Assembly (NCBI GenBank): GCA_947034885.2
Contig: OX344754.2
Coordinates: 6,269,001-6,333,000, forward strand
Reading direction: 5' to 3'
DNA length: 64,000 bases
From: Thuidium tamariscinum
Taxonomy: Eukaryota > Streptophyta > Bryopsida > Hypnales > Thuidiaceae
Part shown: piece by piece, positions 1-11,661 of the stretch
Position numbering within the stretch: the stretch's first letter is position 1
Layout: the number at the start of each line of letters is the position of its first letter
Position numbers and translations under genes: made by a program
Notes under the pieces: model-generated
Told to the model about the DNA's origin: nothing
The model's input: the letters and a program-made list of their open reading frames with translations, nothing else
Database searches by the model: none

Positions 1-1810
1 AGTGAAGGGCATTACTATTATGAGAAAAATGTTTCCATCTTCAAAGGATCTACTCTATTACGGACTTTAACAGAGGGGGTGTCAATGCTTATTGCATGTG
101 CTATGGTCATAGAGGAGGTGTCAATGCCTGAAGAAATAGAGGCAATCAAAGAAAGACAAGTACAAGAATTGACACAATCATTAGAATGTGTGTTAAAAAC
201 ACCAAATGTAGAAGTGTAATAAATCAAGTAAGATAGTGGTAGAAGAAACAATAGTATAGAGTCTACGGCAGTGTAAACCTAGTATATATCTTTTGAAAGA
301 GTTTATAGGTATTAGAATGAATTTTCATTATCTTATATGAACTATAAATAAAAACTGAGAAGGCAATGGATATGGCTTCTCATTCATTATCATTCTTTAA
401 ATAAACCTTCCAATAATTACAATGATTGTCTATTGTACATGTAATATAAACATCAAAACAATATGATATTAATTTAATTGCAATTCATGGTGTTTGAAAA
501 TTCAAATAAAAAAATAATAACAATAATGAGCATCAAGAAAGTATATATTTTGAACTTGTTCTACTTAGAACTATTCAAAATTCCATCTTCATACAAAATG
601 TGTTATGTGTATGTTCATTTAATAAGCTTTGGTGTTAAATTAAAATAAAATAAAACAAAATCCAAGGCTAATAGTGAAATTTGTTCCTAGGGAGGCTTGT
701 TAAATAGGACTCTTCTAATTAACTCCTATTCAAAGCATTGCAATTATAGAAAATGAAGTAAATTGTTCCTTAACCCACATGCAATATGTTTTTCCTTACT
801 TTGTAAATCTAATTGCAAACTTTTCCTCTCCACTCTTAATGGCCACAAAGGTTAGAGTATTCTCTCAAATTATTTCTTTAATCTTTTAATCTTTTAAAAA
901 AAATCTTTTTCTTTATTCTTATTTAAATTCTTTATCTTTGATTCAATTTTACGAATGCTGCTTCAGCCTTCAAGTAGTCTTCACATTCCTTAACGGGCTT
1001 TTTCAAATCATCTCTTGAATGAAGTACAATCTAATATGGCTCTTGAATTACCAATTAGGATTAACTCATCTTAACTTGCTCTTTGTCTATACTCAAAGAA
1101 ACCACAATATCTTCCTTCACCAACTTGGATCTCATTAAAATAACACTCAAGTACAATTAACCAAGTAGGATTGGTACAATTTTACATACTCCATTTTTCC
1201 AACTTGGTTCACACATCTTTACATATCATTAAATCAACACTCATCATTAAATTCCAATTACATCACTAATTCTCAAATTGAACATATCCAAAATAACATT
1301 CAATAGTATGCTCACTTTTTACTGACTTCTAATTCGGAATTAAATTAAACACACGAGAACACATCTAAACTTCTTCCAATTTGACATACAAAAATCATAA
1401 TCAAGATACACATGTGATACACAACATACTTCCAATTTGATTTAATACACAAGATTCACAATTCTAGCACAAAACTCAATTTGATTTAAAATATTTCACT
1501 ACATTAATTCAAATTGGTGATAAGATCACCGTTTTACAATTTCACACATTGTTCAACATCTCATGGTTCTAACACATAACAACTAGATTCATCATCTCAA
1601 CTATTTCAACTTGTAATTCAACTATTTCATTCTTCTCCTAAGTGGGATTATACAAAATCAATCACTCAATATTTCTCAATTAGATCCACAAACTACACAA
1701 TTTCAACATAACACCAATTTAACTTTTTTGTTCACTCACAAAATTTTGAACTTCCAAATCGTAGAGTCAGTCAGATGATTTGGATTTGGATCATCCAACT
1801 GCCTCTATGA
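1..1810. other. AT-rich intergenic sequence, no gene seen
   Basis: Strongly AT-rich sequence with many stops in all frames. The longest open stretch is about 77 codons with no recognisable motif. I see no repeat with clear ends and no coding similarity here. Confidence 0.6.
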
Positions 1811-1822
1811 TTTGGAAACTCA

Positions 1823-2125
1823 CATTAGATGAAATCTGAGGGCATTAGGAGACCGTTTCGGGTCTGTTCCCGAAACGGCTCCCAATGCCGCAGATCCTTG
1901 TCAGGCCGATTTTTGTGGGAAAAAAAAAAAAAAAAAAAAAATTTTTTTTTTGGGTCCTGAAATATGAAAATAAGTCCAAAAAAAATTTTTTTTTTGAAAA
2001 AAAAAATATATATATATTACGTGGCAGTGTCCCGACCACGTAGGATTCGGGTTCACAGGGCAGAAACTGCGTTCCCGCAGTCCGGGAACCCGCAGTCTCC
2101 TAATGCCCTCAAATTTCTTCTAATG
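1823..2125. mobile_element. Small TIR transposon (MITE), family 'CATTAGA', copy 1
   Basis: The ends are inverted repeats of about 30 bp with few mismatches, both reading CATTAGA..GAAAT.TGAGGGCATTAGGAGAC inwards. The interior holds a perfect 10-bp-arm hairpin at 1853-1878 and a second GC-rich hairpin near 2071-2090, separated by A/T homopolymer runs. A 9-bp direct repeat, CCTCTATGA, lies at 1802-1810 and 2141-2149. If that is the TSD, the element would span 1811-2140 and fit a Mutator-type (MULE) derivative. A diverged relative lies at 26388-26646. There is no coding capacity, so this is a non-autonomous element. Confidence 0.7.
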
Positions 2126-3524
2126 CATTATTGCCACAAACCTCTATGACAATATTAAAAAAACGACTTCAAATTGATCAAAATACCACTCAAAATTACC
2201 AAATTAAGACACAAATGTACAATTAAGTTGCCAAAACCCCAAAATTAAGTTGCAAAAATCTATACAAAAGGTCAAAATTTAAATTTGACGAGGTCATCTA
2301 TATTTTCCTAAAGCCTAATTTTACTAAGATATGGCAATTTTAGAGTGTTTTTGGTTAAAAGAAAGTCAACAAACTCTAGGGATTAAGAATTATTTTCTCC
2401 CCCATTCTCACTTACCATCTACTCCAATGTCAAATGCTTGTTAGTGGCTCAAAAATTATATAGAAGGTGTTAAATAATCAAGTTTTAGGTACTATAATGC
2501 ACCTTAATCTTGATTATTGAATACCTTGCACTCTAATCAAGTTGTAAGGAAAAACACAAATATCCAAGTAGTCCATTGAGCATCTACTATCAAGAAAAAA
2601 ATTTGGATGGTATTTGAAAGATTAACTTCATAAACATTTTATATGTTAGAAGGTGAAAAAAAAAAGCTCCTTATACAAGTGAGGTAGTAATAGGTAAAAC
2701 AACCCATATGGAATATGTGAATTAAGATCAATAGGAGCTCCACTGCTCTTAGGGTGATTGCAACAAACACTTGTCCTATTTTTTGTCCCCTTGACCTCCA
2801 ACATGTAGTTTTTTCCACATAACTTTTGCATATTTTGTTTGTTTGTCTTGAAATTTGGAATGAAGGCGTATAAAAAAGTTTTAGATGTTGAGTAATTTTT
2901 TCAGAATTCTTAAAATTATTTTACTATTTTTAACCTACCCCCAATTGGGTGTCTACTTTGGCCATTTGGGGGGATTTAGTCCTATATTTGACCCAAAAAT
3001 CCGAATTTGAAGCCACAAATTGGACAAGTTGTAGGTCTACTAACATTACAAGGGGTGATGATGAGTTTTTACGAAATTTGCAACATGTTACATGTCTATT
3101 GCACCCATGGGGTCAAAGTGACCTTCCTAGGTATAAAGGCTATGAAGAGGAAAAAAATTCTTAGAAGGATTTTTTATTGCAATGTGAGATTGTGAGCACA
3201 ATCTTATCTAGAAAAATGAATTTTTTAAATAATTATTTGAATTTTTTTTAATTACTAAAAATGAAAAGATTGATAGACCCCCTTTCTACTATTTTTTGCC
3301 ATCAGTGACCTTTATAGTACTTTGTAGTAGTCTATAGTACTATATAATACTAATAGACAGTCTAGATCTACAGGCACATTGATCCAATATTTAAGATTTG
3401 CAAGTACAATGTTGACATGCAGTTGTAGTAGTATCATACAGTATAGCCAGTCTTGTGGCTAAAAATTGCGTTTTTGAAACAAAAACATGAAGTGTTTCTT
3501 GCAATCATCCCTTATTTAAGTGAA
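2126..3524. other. AT-rich intergenic sequence, no gene seen
   Basis: Short overlapping open frames of 60-71 codons (for example near 2949-3195) show no family signature. Nothing else is supported. Confidence 0.55.
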
Positions 3525-3895
3525 AATGAAAAATTGTGTTAAAAATAAAAGATTCATACCTCATTTAGGCACAATAGAATATCTTTTTAAAAAAACTTTG
3601 AGGAATCAAGTTGAGTTTTATCTTCAAAAATCCATTTGAGGCTTTTCGACTTCGCCTAAAAGTTATGGACAAATTTTAGAGAGTGTTTAAAAATGTCCAA
3701 AAAAATGTTAATTCAACCCCCCTCTACAATTTGTTCATAATTCTTAGGTGGAGTCTCTAAATCTCAAGTGAATTTTTGGAAATGAAATTTACCTAGATTC
3801 TACAACTTTTGTTAATTCAAAGTTTTTTGTGAATTTTTTTTTACTATGCCTAAATGAAGTATAAAATTCTACTTTTTTGCGTTTTTACTTAACTA
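3525..3895. repeat. Foldback (inverted repeat) element with ~170-bp imperfect arms
   Basis: The left arm, about 3525-3700, is the imperfect reverse complement of the right arm, about 3712-3895. Matching landmarks are CCTCATTTAGGCA on the left against TGCCTAAATGAAG on the right, and CGCCTAAAAGTTATGG on the left against CATAATTCTTAGGTGG on the right. The loop is only about 10-15 nt, so a transcript would fold into one long imperfect hairpin. It could be a foldback transposon or the inverted duplication of an older repeat. I see no TSD. Confidence 0.6.
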
Positions 3896-6800
3896 TGAGT
3901 AGTGAAGCTCTTATTAATCCTAATTCACATATCCTACATAGATTGTTTTACTTACCACTCCCTCACTTATACAAAGAGCTTCTCCATTTACCTTCTAGCT
4001 AGTACACAAAATTAAATAATTTTTTTTTTATGTGAATGACACAAGTCAAAGCTACTTAATTGTTTTGATTTGTCAATTAAATATTGTGTACTTTGCTTTG
4101 TTGTACTCTATTATATTAGATGAGATTTAGCTGTACAACAAGGTTGTGAGGTCCTCGATTGTGGCAAATGTGGTAATTGTGTCACAATAGTCAATAGTGA
4201 CACATAAGCAATGTGACATGGCCAAACTTCGACCAAGTCAAATGATAATATCCAATTTTTTAATTTTTTGTGAGATTTTTTCATACTGTTATTAAACTTT
4301 GAATTTAAAAAAATATTAGTATTTATTATTTTGACAGCTAGTCACTTTTTTAGAGGAAGGCAAGTAGGCTTGAAAGTTGAAACAAACCTCTTGCTGCTTG
4401 AAAACCCATCAAATGGCCCTTGTGTTCAGTGATTAATATAGTTTAACATCTTTTGTAAAATTCAGAATGATTGACTATAGAGATTTAATACATTTGATAG
4501 GTTCTTTATTCTTTTATTAATAGTTTCATTAGAGGACATTTGAGGGCACAAAAGGGTTGTTTCAAGGTTGTTTCAAGGTTGTTTCCTTCTTGTTCATGAA
4601 CTATAAGTTAGCAATACTCTTAGAATTTTTGAATTAATATTAATTTATTTTTTCAAAAATATCATAAAGTATTGAAAAACAAAAAATGATCTAAGAAATG
4701 ATCTAAAAATGGATTTTTTCCAAAGTCTATATTCCAAAAAATTAAATTATTATTTAAAAAATTAAATTATTATTATCAAACGTTGCATGGTTTCAACTAC
4801 GTCAAATCATTGATGTGGTACAAATCTTGAGTAGTTCCATGTTTTGCACTATGTGGAATTCATGATCTTGTTGAGGCTTCGAATATCCTCTAATGTATTA
4901 GACCATTTTTCACTTTCTACTAGCCTTCTAGAGGATTGTTTTCTTTTCTAATCCATTTTCTTACTTGGGTTCAAAATCAAAGTATATCATTTCATAGAGA
5001 AATTTCACATCTAAGGCAAGAAATAACAAATTTCCAAAGCACATTGGTGGGAAAAAAGTTTTGTCTATGTGAAACATTGCTCCAATGTCTTTTGAACACT
5101 ATGTGGCACTTGTGGCATTTTAAGATAAACTTTTGAACGGCTCTTTTTAAAAAAAATCGACTTTGAAAGAAGACAAATTCCGTATTTTTTTCTCAAAATC
5201 ACTATCCATAGAAGATGTGATCCAACTATACATTGAGATAAATCCTTAATTGACTTAGGATTGTACAGAAAAAAATTTACTTGTCTATACATTCAAAGAA
5301 GAGACTATCCTACTATAGAGGTTTAGAGAAGCTGTTAAACTGGAGGTCATCATCCTAGAGGGCCTTACGTTGACAACAATGAAACACACTGAACCTTCAT
5401 AGCACCAACAAGTTGTTCATGGAACCAAGCATGCCAACTATAGGTCTTAAAACCTCTAAGAGTTATCTACAACTACTTGACAATTGACATTCTATGCATC
5501 AAACTTGAAGTAATAATAAATTGTGGGATTGTAATGGGGCTTGTTAATGGCAAAATGAATCCCAATGATGACCCTAGGGACATGAGGAATGTGACCACAA
5601 ATCTCTTGGAAATCAATTACCGTAGTTGCAACCTCAGCACATTTGGGCCAACTAATCTCAAACCTCATGATGTCATTGATGGCAAGCACTACTTCTCACA
5701 ACATTATAGACATCATACTCTATTCTATGACAAATATTTTACTACAAATTTGAAGACTCATAGCATGACTTAATTTGAACAAGGTGCATGCAATTTATAT
5801 TGTAACAAAATTTGCCAAATAGTCCTTTGTGTTTTTTTTTCATAGTAGGTGCTAGAAAGCAATTGAGAGAGAACACAATGTAGTTGGTCATACCAAACAT
5901 TTGAATTCATTGCTTGTCATGATTGTACATTTGTACTCTTATAACAAGAAATATAAGAACCAAGTTCTAGATCTTGGTTTCATCTAGAAACCTAAATTTT
6001 CCTCCACAACACTCAATGTATCAAGCATGCAAAAACATTGAAGAGCAACTCGTGTTGTAGCATCCAAATCACCAACCACTATATCCAATGGACGATAATT
6101 GATAGAAATTTTTTCAAGGTTGTCATCTTTAGAAGTGTCTATTATTGAAGAAGACAACTCATGGTGTGTGTTCATAGCAATAGAAGGATTATGAACATGG
6201 ACACAACTTGCTTTGAGGTAGCCAAGAGATCCATCTAATCACAAAACTTTTTGGAACAAAGCTCTCCATAGAGGAAAAATTTAAGTCACTTGTAAAGACC
6301 TATGTAGTAAATAAATAAAATAATGAAAATAATTGCATTGCGATAATGATTCATTCACAACAATTATGAAGATGTCTACTACAAGACCCTTGCTAACAAC
6401 ATGTTCAAGATAAGAGGCAAGAAAGTCTGCATCTAGAAGGTCTATAGTTTTCTAGAGAAGAAACTTTAGAAAGAAAATAGCCCATGTATATCTCTCAAAA
6501 AATTTATACCCAACCCTTGTACAATGTTGTATTCTAGACCCCAAAGATTTTGGAAAGTTACGAGGAATCAATGCTAAGAATCTGTCAATTTAAATGCATC
6601 TTTGCATGCCACCAACACATTAGTGCTTCTACTCAAAGTTCAAGTGCGATAGAGGCTTTGGTGATTGTACTTTGATGACATTCTTGAGCCTCATGCATAC
6701 TTCTCTCGTAACAAGGCAAGCATCCACTTCAACATGCACTCAACCAAGCAAAATGTGTACCAATGAATCCGACTAAAAAGTCCAAGACTATCTCCCCTCT

Positions 6801-7602
6801 AGAAACCCAAATTGCCACTACAACTACAACTCTCTAAAAACTCAAATAGACCCTCATGTAGTGCAAGTGTCCATCGACCCATTATTGACAAGACACCTCT
6901 CCACTTTCCTCAAACCCTAGCGTGTTGACCACACTAGCTCTATATGGCCAATGCACTTCTAATTAAGTTCTCTTCTTTGAATAGGCACCTTGAAGTACGC
7001 TACAATGCTGCCAGTGGCAACGTCACAGCTCTCCATCAATATTGACCTTGACAACATTGTTTCTGGTCCTTATTGTTTGACTAATTTCATACCTTTGCCC
7101 TAATCCTACCTAACAACAAGTGTGATTCAACCTTTAGCAATTTCTTCATCCATAAAGAATTTGCAATATCTTCATTATACTTAATACAATTGAGACACAA
7201 GTGAATTTTCTAATATGACTTTCAATCTATTGTATAGTGTATTGATTTGCATCATATTTTAACCTCTGATGACCAAATTTACTCTATGTTTTTTTATCCC
7301 AAGAATTTTTGTATTGTTTGTTTATGTAAAAAATCAGACCTCATTAACACTTACTATTAAATTTGTAACAAAATAGATAATTTAGATCTAATGATCCATT
7401 TCAAGATTGTAGGTATAAGATTGTTAAGATTTAAACTAAGGATGTAAGGTAGTTGATCCCTTTTTGATCCCTTGCCCCATTCTAGAATCTAGGTTCTTCT
7501 ATTTTCAAAAATCGAGGATGGGAGTAACTACTTCATTATGATGCATTATGAGCCATTGATTTCTTTTGGATTTCCTTACTAGCCAATGGTGAAAACTAGA
7601 CA
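3896..7602. other. AT-rich intergenic sequence, no supported gene
   Basis: The largest open frame (5477-5773, plus strand, 98 codons) and a few shorter ones in 4.9-6.2 kb are unrecognised. Base composition rises slightly between about 5.3 and 7.1 kb, which could mark a decayed transposon or gene remnant, but I cannot identify any domain. Confidence 0.45.
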
Positions 7603-7604
7603 TA

Positions 7605-7890
7605 CATGGCGAATTTCATTAAAACAACGGTATTCCATTAGTTTGACACTTTTGATAGTTTAGACCGCACAGCTTGAAATGTAAAATTGTTATAGATTTT
7701 TGAAATCTATAGGTGTTGTAGATGTCTAAAATCTATACTTATCCAAGATATTTCAGACCGAGCGGTTCGAAATCTAAATTTGTCATAGATTTTGAAAATC
7801 TATACATGTCCTAGATGTTAGTTTCAATTGAGACCGCGTAGTGTAAAAAATTGTAATTGGAATACCGCCATTTTAACAAAATTCGCCATA
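7605..7890. mobile_element. Small TIR transposon (MITE), 286 bp, TA target site
   Basis: Both ends read about 36 bp of similar sequence inwards (ATGGCGAATTT..TTAAAA followed by CGGTATTCCA). The arms are imperfect and continue to a shared GACCGC block. The element is flanked by TA on each side (7603-7604 and 7891-7892), which suits a Tc1/mariner-type or similar MITE. The central part carries internal repeats of TAGATTTT.GAAATCTATA. No coding capacity. Confidence 0.65.
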
Positions 7891-7892
7891 TA

Positions 7893-8911
7893 CCTATATA
7901 TTAGGAAAATGTTTCATAGAATCTTAATAAAAAAATTTACAATATTTTTGTTCGATGACAAAAGAACATTAAGGAAAAATTCAAATCTATCTAAAATCTA
8001 TTTCTTCTCATGCAAATTTTTTTCCCACCAAATCCAATGAGGAGCTATCCTAAATTCTTTAACTTCTAAATGACCAAGGTCTTTTTTTTGCAAAAAAATG
8101 TTCATTTATAACTACAATTTCTATAGCGAAGATTAAAAAAAATTTAATTTTTTTCAAATCTAATTGTAGGATCTTACACCTAATTAGTATAAGAATATGG
8201 TGAAATTTTTAAAAAAATTGACCACAAAAATTTGAAGATATTTACATTTTAAGTGAAAAAACAAGTTTTTCAACACATTGTGGGACTAGATTATTTGACT
8301 TCAAACCTTCTTAATTTAAATTCTTTTTACTATAGAATTTTAAGCTTTAAATATTTGTGATGTAGAATTGAATTGAGAATTTTTTTAAAGTTAAAAAAAG
8401 TTGAATATTTAAAATATATATAATAAAATAGAGGTAGGTACAATATAAAAGAAAAACCTAAATTATTGATATCCTTAAAATGGAATTAAAATGCACTAAA
8501 TCCAACATTGAGATTATTCTAGCAAGCAAAAGAAACCAATTGAATTTTTTTTTTTTGAAAAATTGCAAAAACTACAATCAAAAACGAATTCTACAAATTA
8601 GTTATTTGAGAAAGATGATCAAATTGTCCCAAAAGTAAGATTGTCAATAGCTTTCTAATAACAAAACCAAATGGAAGGAATCAAGACTTTCATTTTAGAC
8701 AAAAATATTTATATAGAGAAAAAAACCTTTCTTTTTTTTTAAACTCAAGGTTTTAAATTTTATATAGATATCCTCTTTTAAGCTTATTTGGACATAATTT
8801 TTTTTCTTATGCACCAATTGGAAAAAAAATTATATTCCCAGTCACGAAGCTAATTGATTTTTACATATTCAAAAAGAGTTGAAGAAAATTAAGATAGAAA
8901 TTGAGACCATA
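7893..8911. other. AT-rich intergenic sequence, no gene seen
   Basis: About 1 kb of A/T-dominated sequence with homopolymer runs. No open frame or repeat boundary can be supported. Confidence 0.55.
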
Positions 8912-8919
8912 GGTACTTG

Positions 8920-9221
8920 CCCGGGGAGGACACTTCTTGTGTATTTGGGGGACCCATGTGCGGCGGTGAGGTATTTTTAGGGGGGCTATCAATTACTTGT
9001 AATCATTACATGGCAACATTTTACCATAAAGCCCCTATTTTACCATAAAGCGGAAAAATCATCCATATTATCATCCCTATTTTATTCTTAAAACACTTTG
9101 CCTTTTTTATGTCCCCTATTTTATATATAAATTTCTTATAAATTTTACCCAAGATTATTTAAATGTACCCTATCTTCCGCCGCACGTAGGTTATTAAAAA
9201 ATGGGAAGTGTCCTCCCCTAG
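8920..9221. mobile_element. hAT-like MITE, copy 1 (302 bp, 8-bp TSD)
   Basis: The left end reads CCCGGGGAGGACACTT and the right end reads AAGTGTCCTCCCCTAG, an inverted pair apart from two positions near the tips. The element is bracketed by the 8-bp direct repeat GGTACTTG at 8912-8919 and 9222-9229. A closely similar copy at 16797-17094 has the same ends and its own 8-bp TSD. The 8-bp duplication points to the hAT superfamily. The interior is non-coding, with a GC-rich segment (GCGGCGG) near the left end and its counterpart CCGCCGCACGT near the right. Confidence 0.85.
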
Positions 9222-9442
9222 GGTACTTGCCAAAAATCTCATTTGTCTCCAAAGGAACAATAGTCTTTCACAAGTTAAGTTGTAAACTTCTACAAAGATT
9301 AAACAACAAACTTTGAATTTCTTATAATAAGTTCCTTGATGCTTCTTTATCTACAAAATTGTATTACAACTTAGTACATGAAGTTTCATCAAACACACTT
9401 AAAATATGTAGTTTCTGAATTTTTCCCATTCAACAAGATAAA

Positions 9443-9446
<4 letters not shown>

Positions 9447-9508
<62 letters not shown>
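9447..9508. repeat. (TA)31 microsatellite
   Basis: An uninterrupted run of TA dinucleotides, about 62 bp. Confidence 0.97.
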
Positions 9509-9509
<1 letters not shown>

Positions 9510-9515
<6 letters not shown>

Positions 9516-11661
9516 TATTTATATATTTGTAACAAACTAACAATAGGACATGATATCAACCCATACCTACAACTTTTTTTTGTCTATAAGATAACAATAC
9601 TTAAATGTGCTTGAATGAACAATTCAACATGGTTCCCATTATTACATTGAACTTTTTTAGGAGGGCTTATCAATAGTCAAAAGGAAATTCCAAATTTTCT
9701 TGGAATAATATGTAGTTTTGGATATTGTATGAATAAACTATAAGTTTTCAAAGTGCTCAAAATAGGTTTATCTATATACAACCCTAAGTTCTTATAAATA
9801 GACGTTGTATATATTAGGCAAGAATGTCTAGGGGTCAATTTTAGAAATGAATTACAATTAGGTGTTTTTCTTTTAATCTTTTTAGCCTTGTAAAGTACCT
9901 TTGTAGAAAACAAATATAATATATATAGAAACATAGATGAAGCTTGTATCTTAACCCATTAAGGACGATGCAAACACTTTTTGGTTTATATGGCATTTTT
10001 TCATTGGTAGCCATTTAGCCAAAGTTTTTGAATGAATTTGGATACAAACAAAAGAGGATAAGTTAGGTGCAAAGAATGGCAAATCAAATGCATTGAGATG
10101 AAAATTACAACAATCTTTGCTAGCACGCAATTTAGAGGTTGGAAAAACTAACAAATTATGGACCAAAAATACAAAAATCTTCCAACATGAGAACTTCAAT
10201 GGCCAAAAAATTTGCTGTAGAGGCTATCCATGCCAATTTCATTATTGTGGTTAAAATCTACAAAATGCATCACGATTTGGTATTTTTTTTCCATGTTCAA
10301 CTTGGGGATAGAAAATATCTTGCCTACCTCCAAAATCAACCACAATCCTTAATGGGGTAATGCCCAAATTCACCAAAGATATATGCAGAAATTGATCCAA
10401 TGGAGTAATAATTCAATTGTGCTAATTTTTTATCTTTCACACACTTTGGAAAATTAGTGTCACACTCTACCGGGTATATGACAAATCAATGTCGTTGCAC
10501 TGCCTTCGGTGTAGTTTTCATTTTTTGGTATAGTACCTCCAAAATTAGGTTGGAGCTACAAGTTCTGGCGAATTTTGCACAATAACTTGTACGACTGTCA
10601 CGGCAAGGACCCCAAACCTAGGTTGTTGATTGTTGATGAAATCCCAACATTTTCTCACATGGCAATTGTTACTTGGCAACTCCAAATGTTACTTGGCAAT
10701 TGTTATTTAGACCATCTGGTGTGCACCTGCAGGCACTCCAATATTCTAAAATCACTGATGACCATGTTTGATATGCATGGCTTGGTACGATAGTTGCTAC
10801 AAAGCAGTTTGCAGAGAAATTTGTTGTTTTACGAGTGGAGAGAACAGATCAAGGAGGCCAACAAACCTGGAGAAGTTCCTGTTACTGTATGCTCAACCAA
10901 GAGGAATTGCTCTTAAGACCTTCCAGTAACCTTTCTGCAAAAACCCCAGTACTCAACCGCAATTACCTACTTTAAATTGTGAATGAACCTCTGCCGCATT
11001 TGTCAGGGGATTGTCTACAGCTCACACCACGAACAGCATAGCTTCATTCCACGTAAGGTACCTTCGATTTGGATACACAAGAATCAACAGTGTCAAGAGG
11101 TCAGCCGTCTTTACCCCTGCCAAGACACAACTCAATGTTCAGAAAAAACAATCCCCCACACAGCGCGACCTTGCTGCTGCAAATCAGCTCAATCAATCGA
11201 GGAAAGTAGGAGTCGCAATTGTGATACCTGCACTTCCACTAAGAAAATGTTTTCGTCCTACTTGATATTCTTACTGGATTTACGCTTTAAAAATCTACCT
11301 GAGTGTCACTCTACCTAAGTCATGTACTTCACTATCAACTCCACATGAAACAAAGTTGATGGAAGCTCACTAAATAATGATCATCGATTCGGCGTGTCGT
11401 TACCGAGAAAAAACTTTTTGCAGCAAGATTCTCTAAGCTTCAGTAATGCGATGCGCAATAACTCTCAAAGTGTACGACAAAAGGGCTCCGTTGCTGGGAA
11501 GTAGGAGTCGTCCTTGATTTCAGTTTGCGCTTCAATTGCTGGGGAACACTTCTGTAAGTGCAATCTTACTGTCAAATGGTTTCAGGCACCAATGCATCTG
11601 ACAGTACTCGTCCTGTACACTTGGCCTTGGTTCATGCTCGACGCATATCTGACCATCAAAT
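9510..11661. other. Intergenic sequence and carboxypeptidase 3' flank
   Basis: No gene is supported. From about 10.5 kb onwards the sequence becomes less AT-rich and is probably the 3' flank or 3' UTR of the minus-strand carboxypeptidase that ends at 11662. Plus-strand open frames at 10983-11318 and 11011-11265 overlap each other and match no family that I recognise. Confidence 0.5.

Noticed and set aside
5477-5773. 98-codon plus-strand frame
   Set aside because: AT-rich region with no motif and no neighbouring exons in phase; a decayed element cannot be excluded but is not supported.
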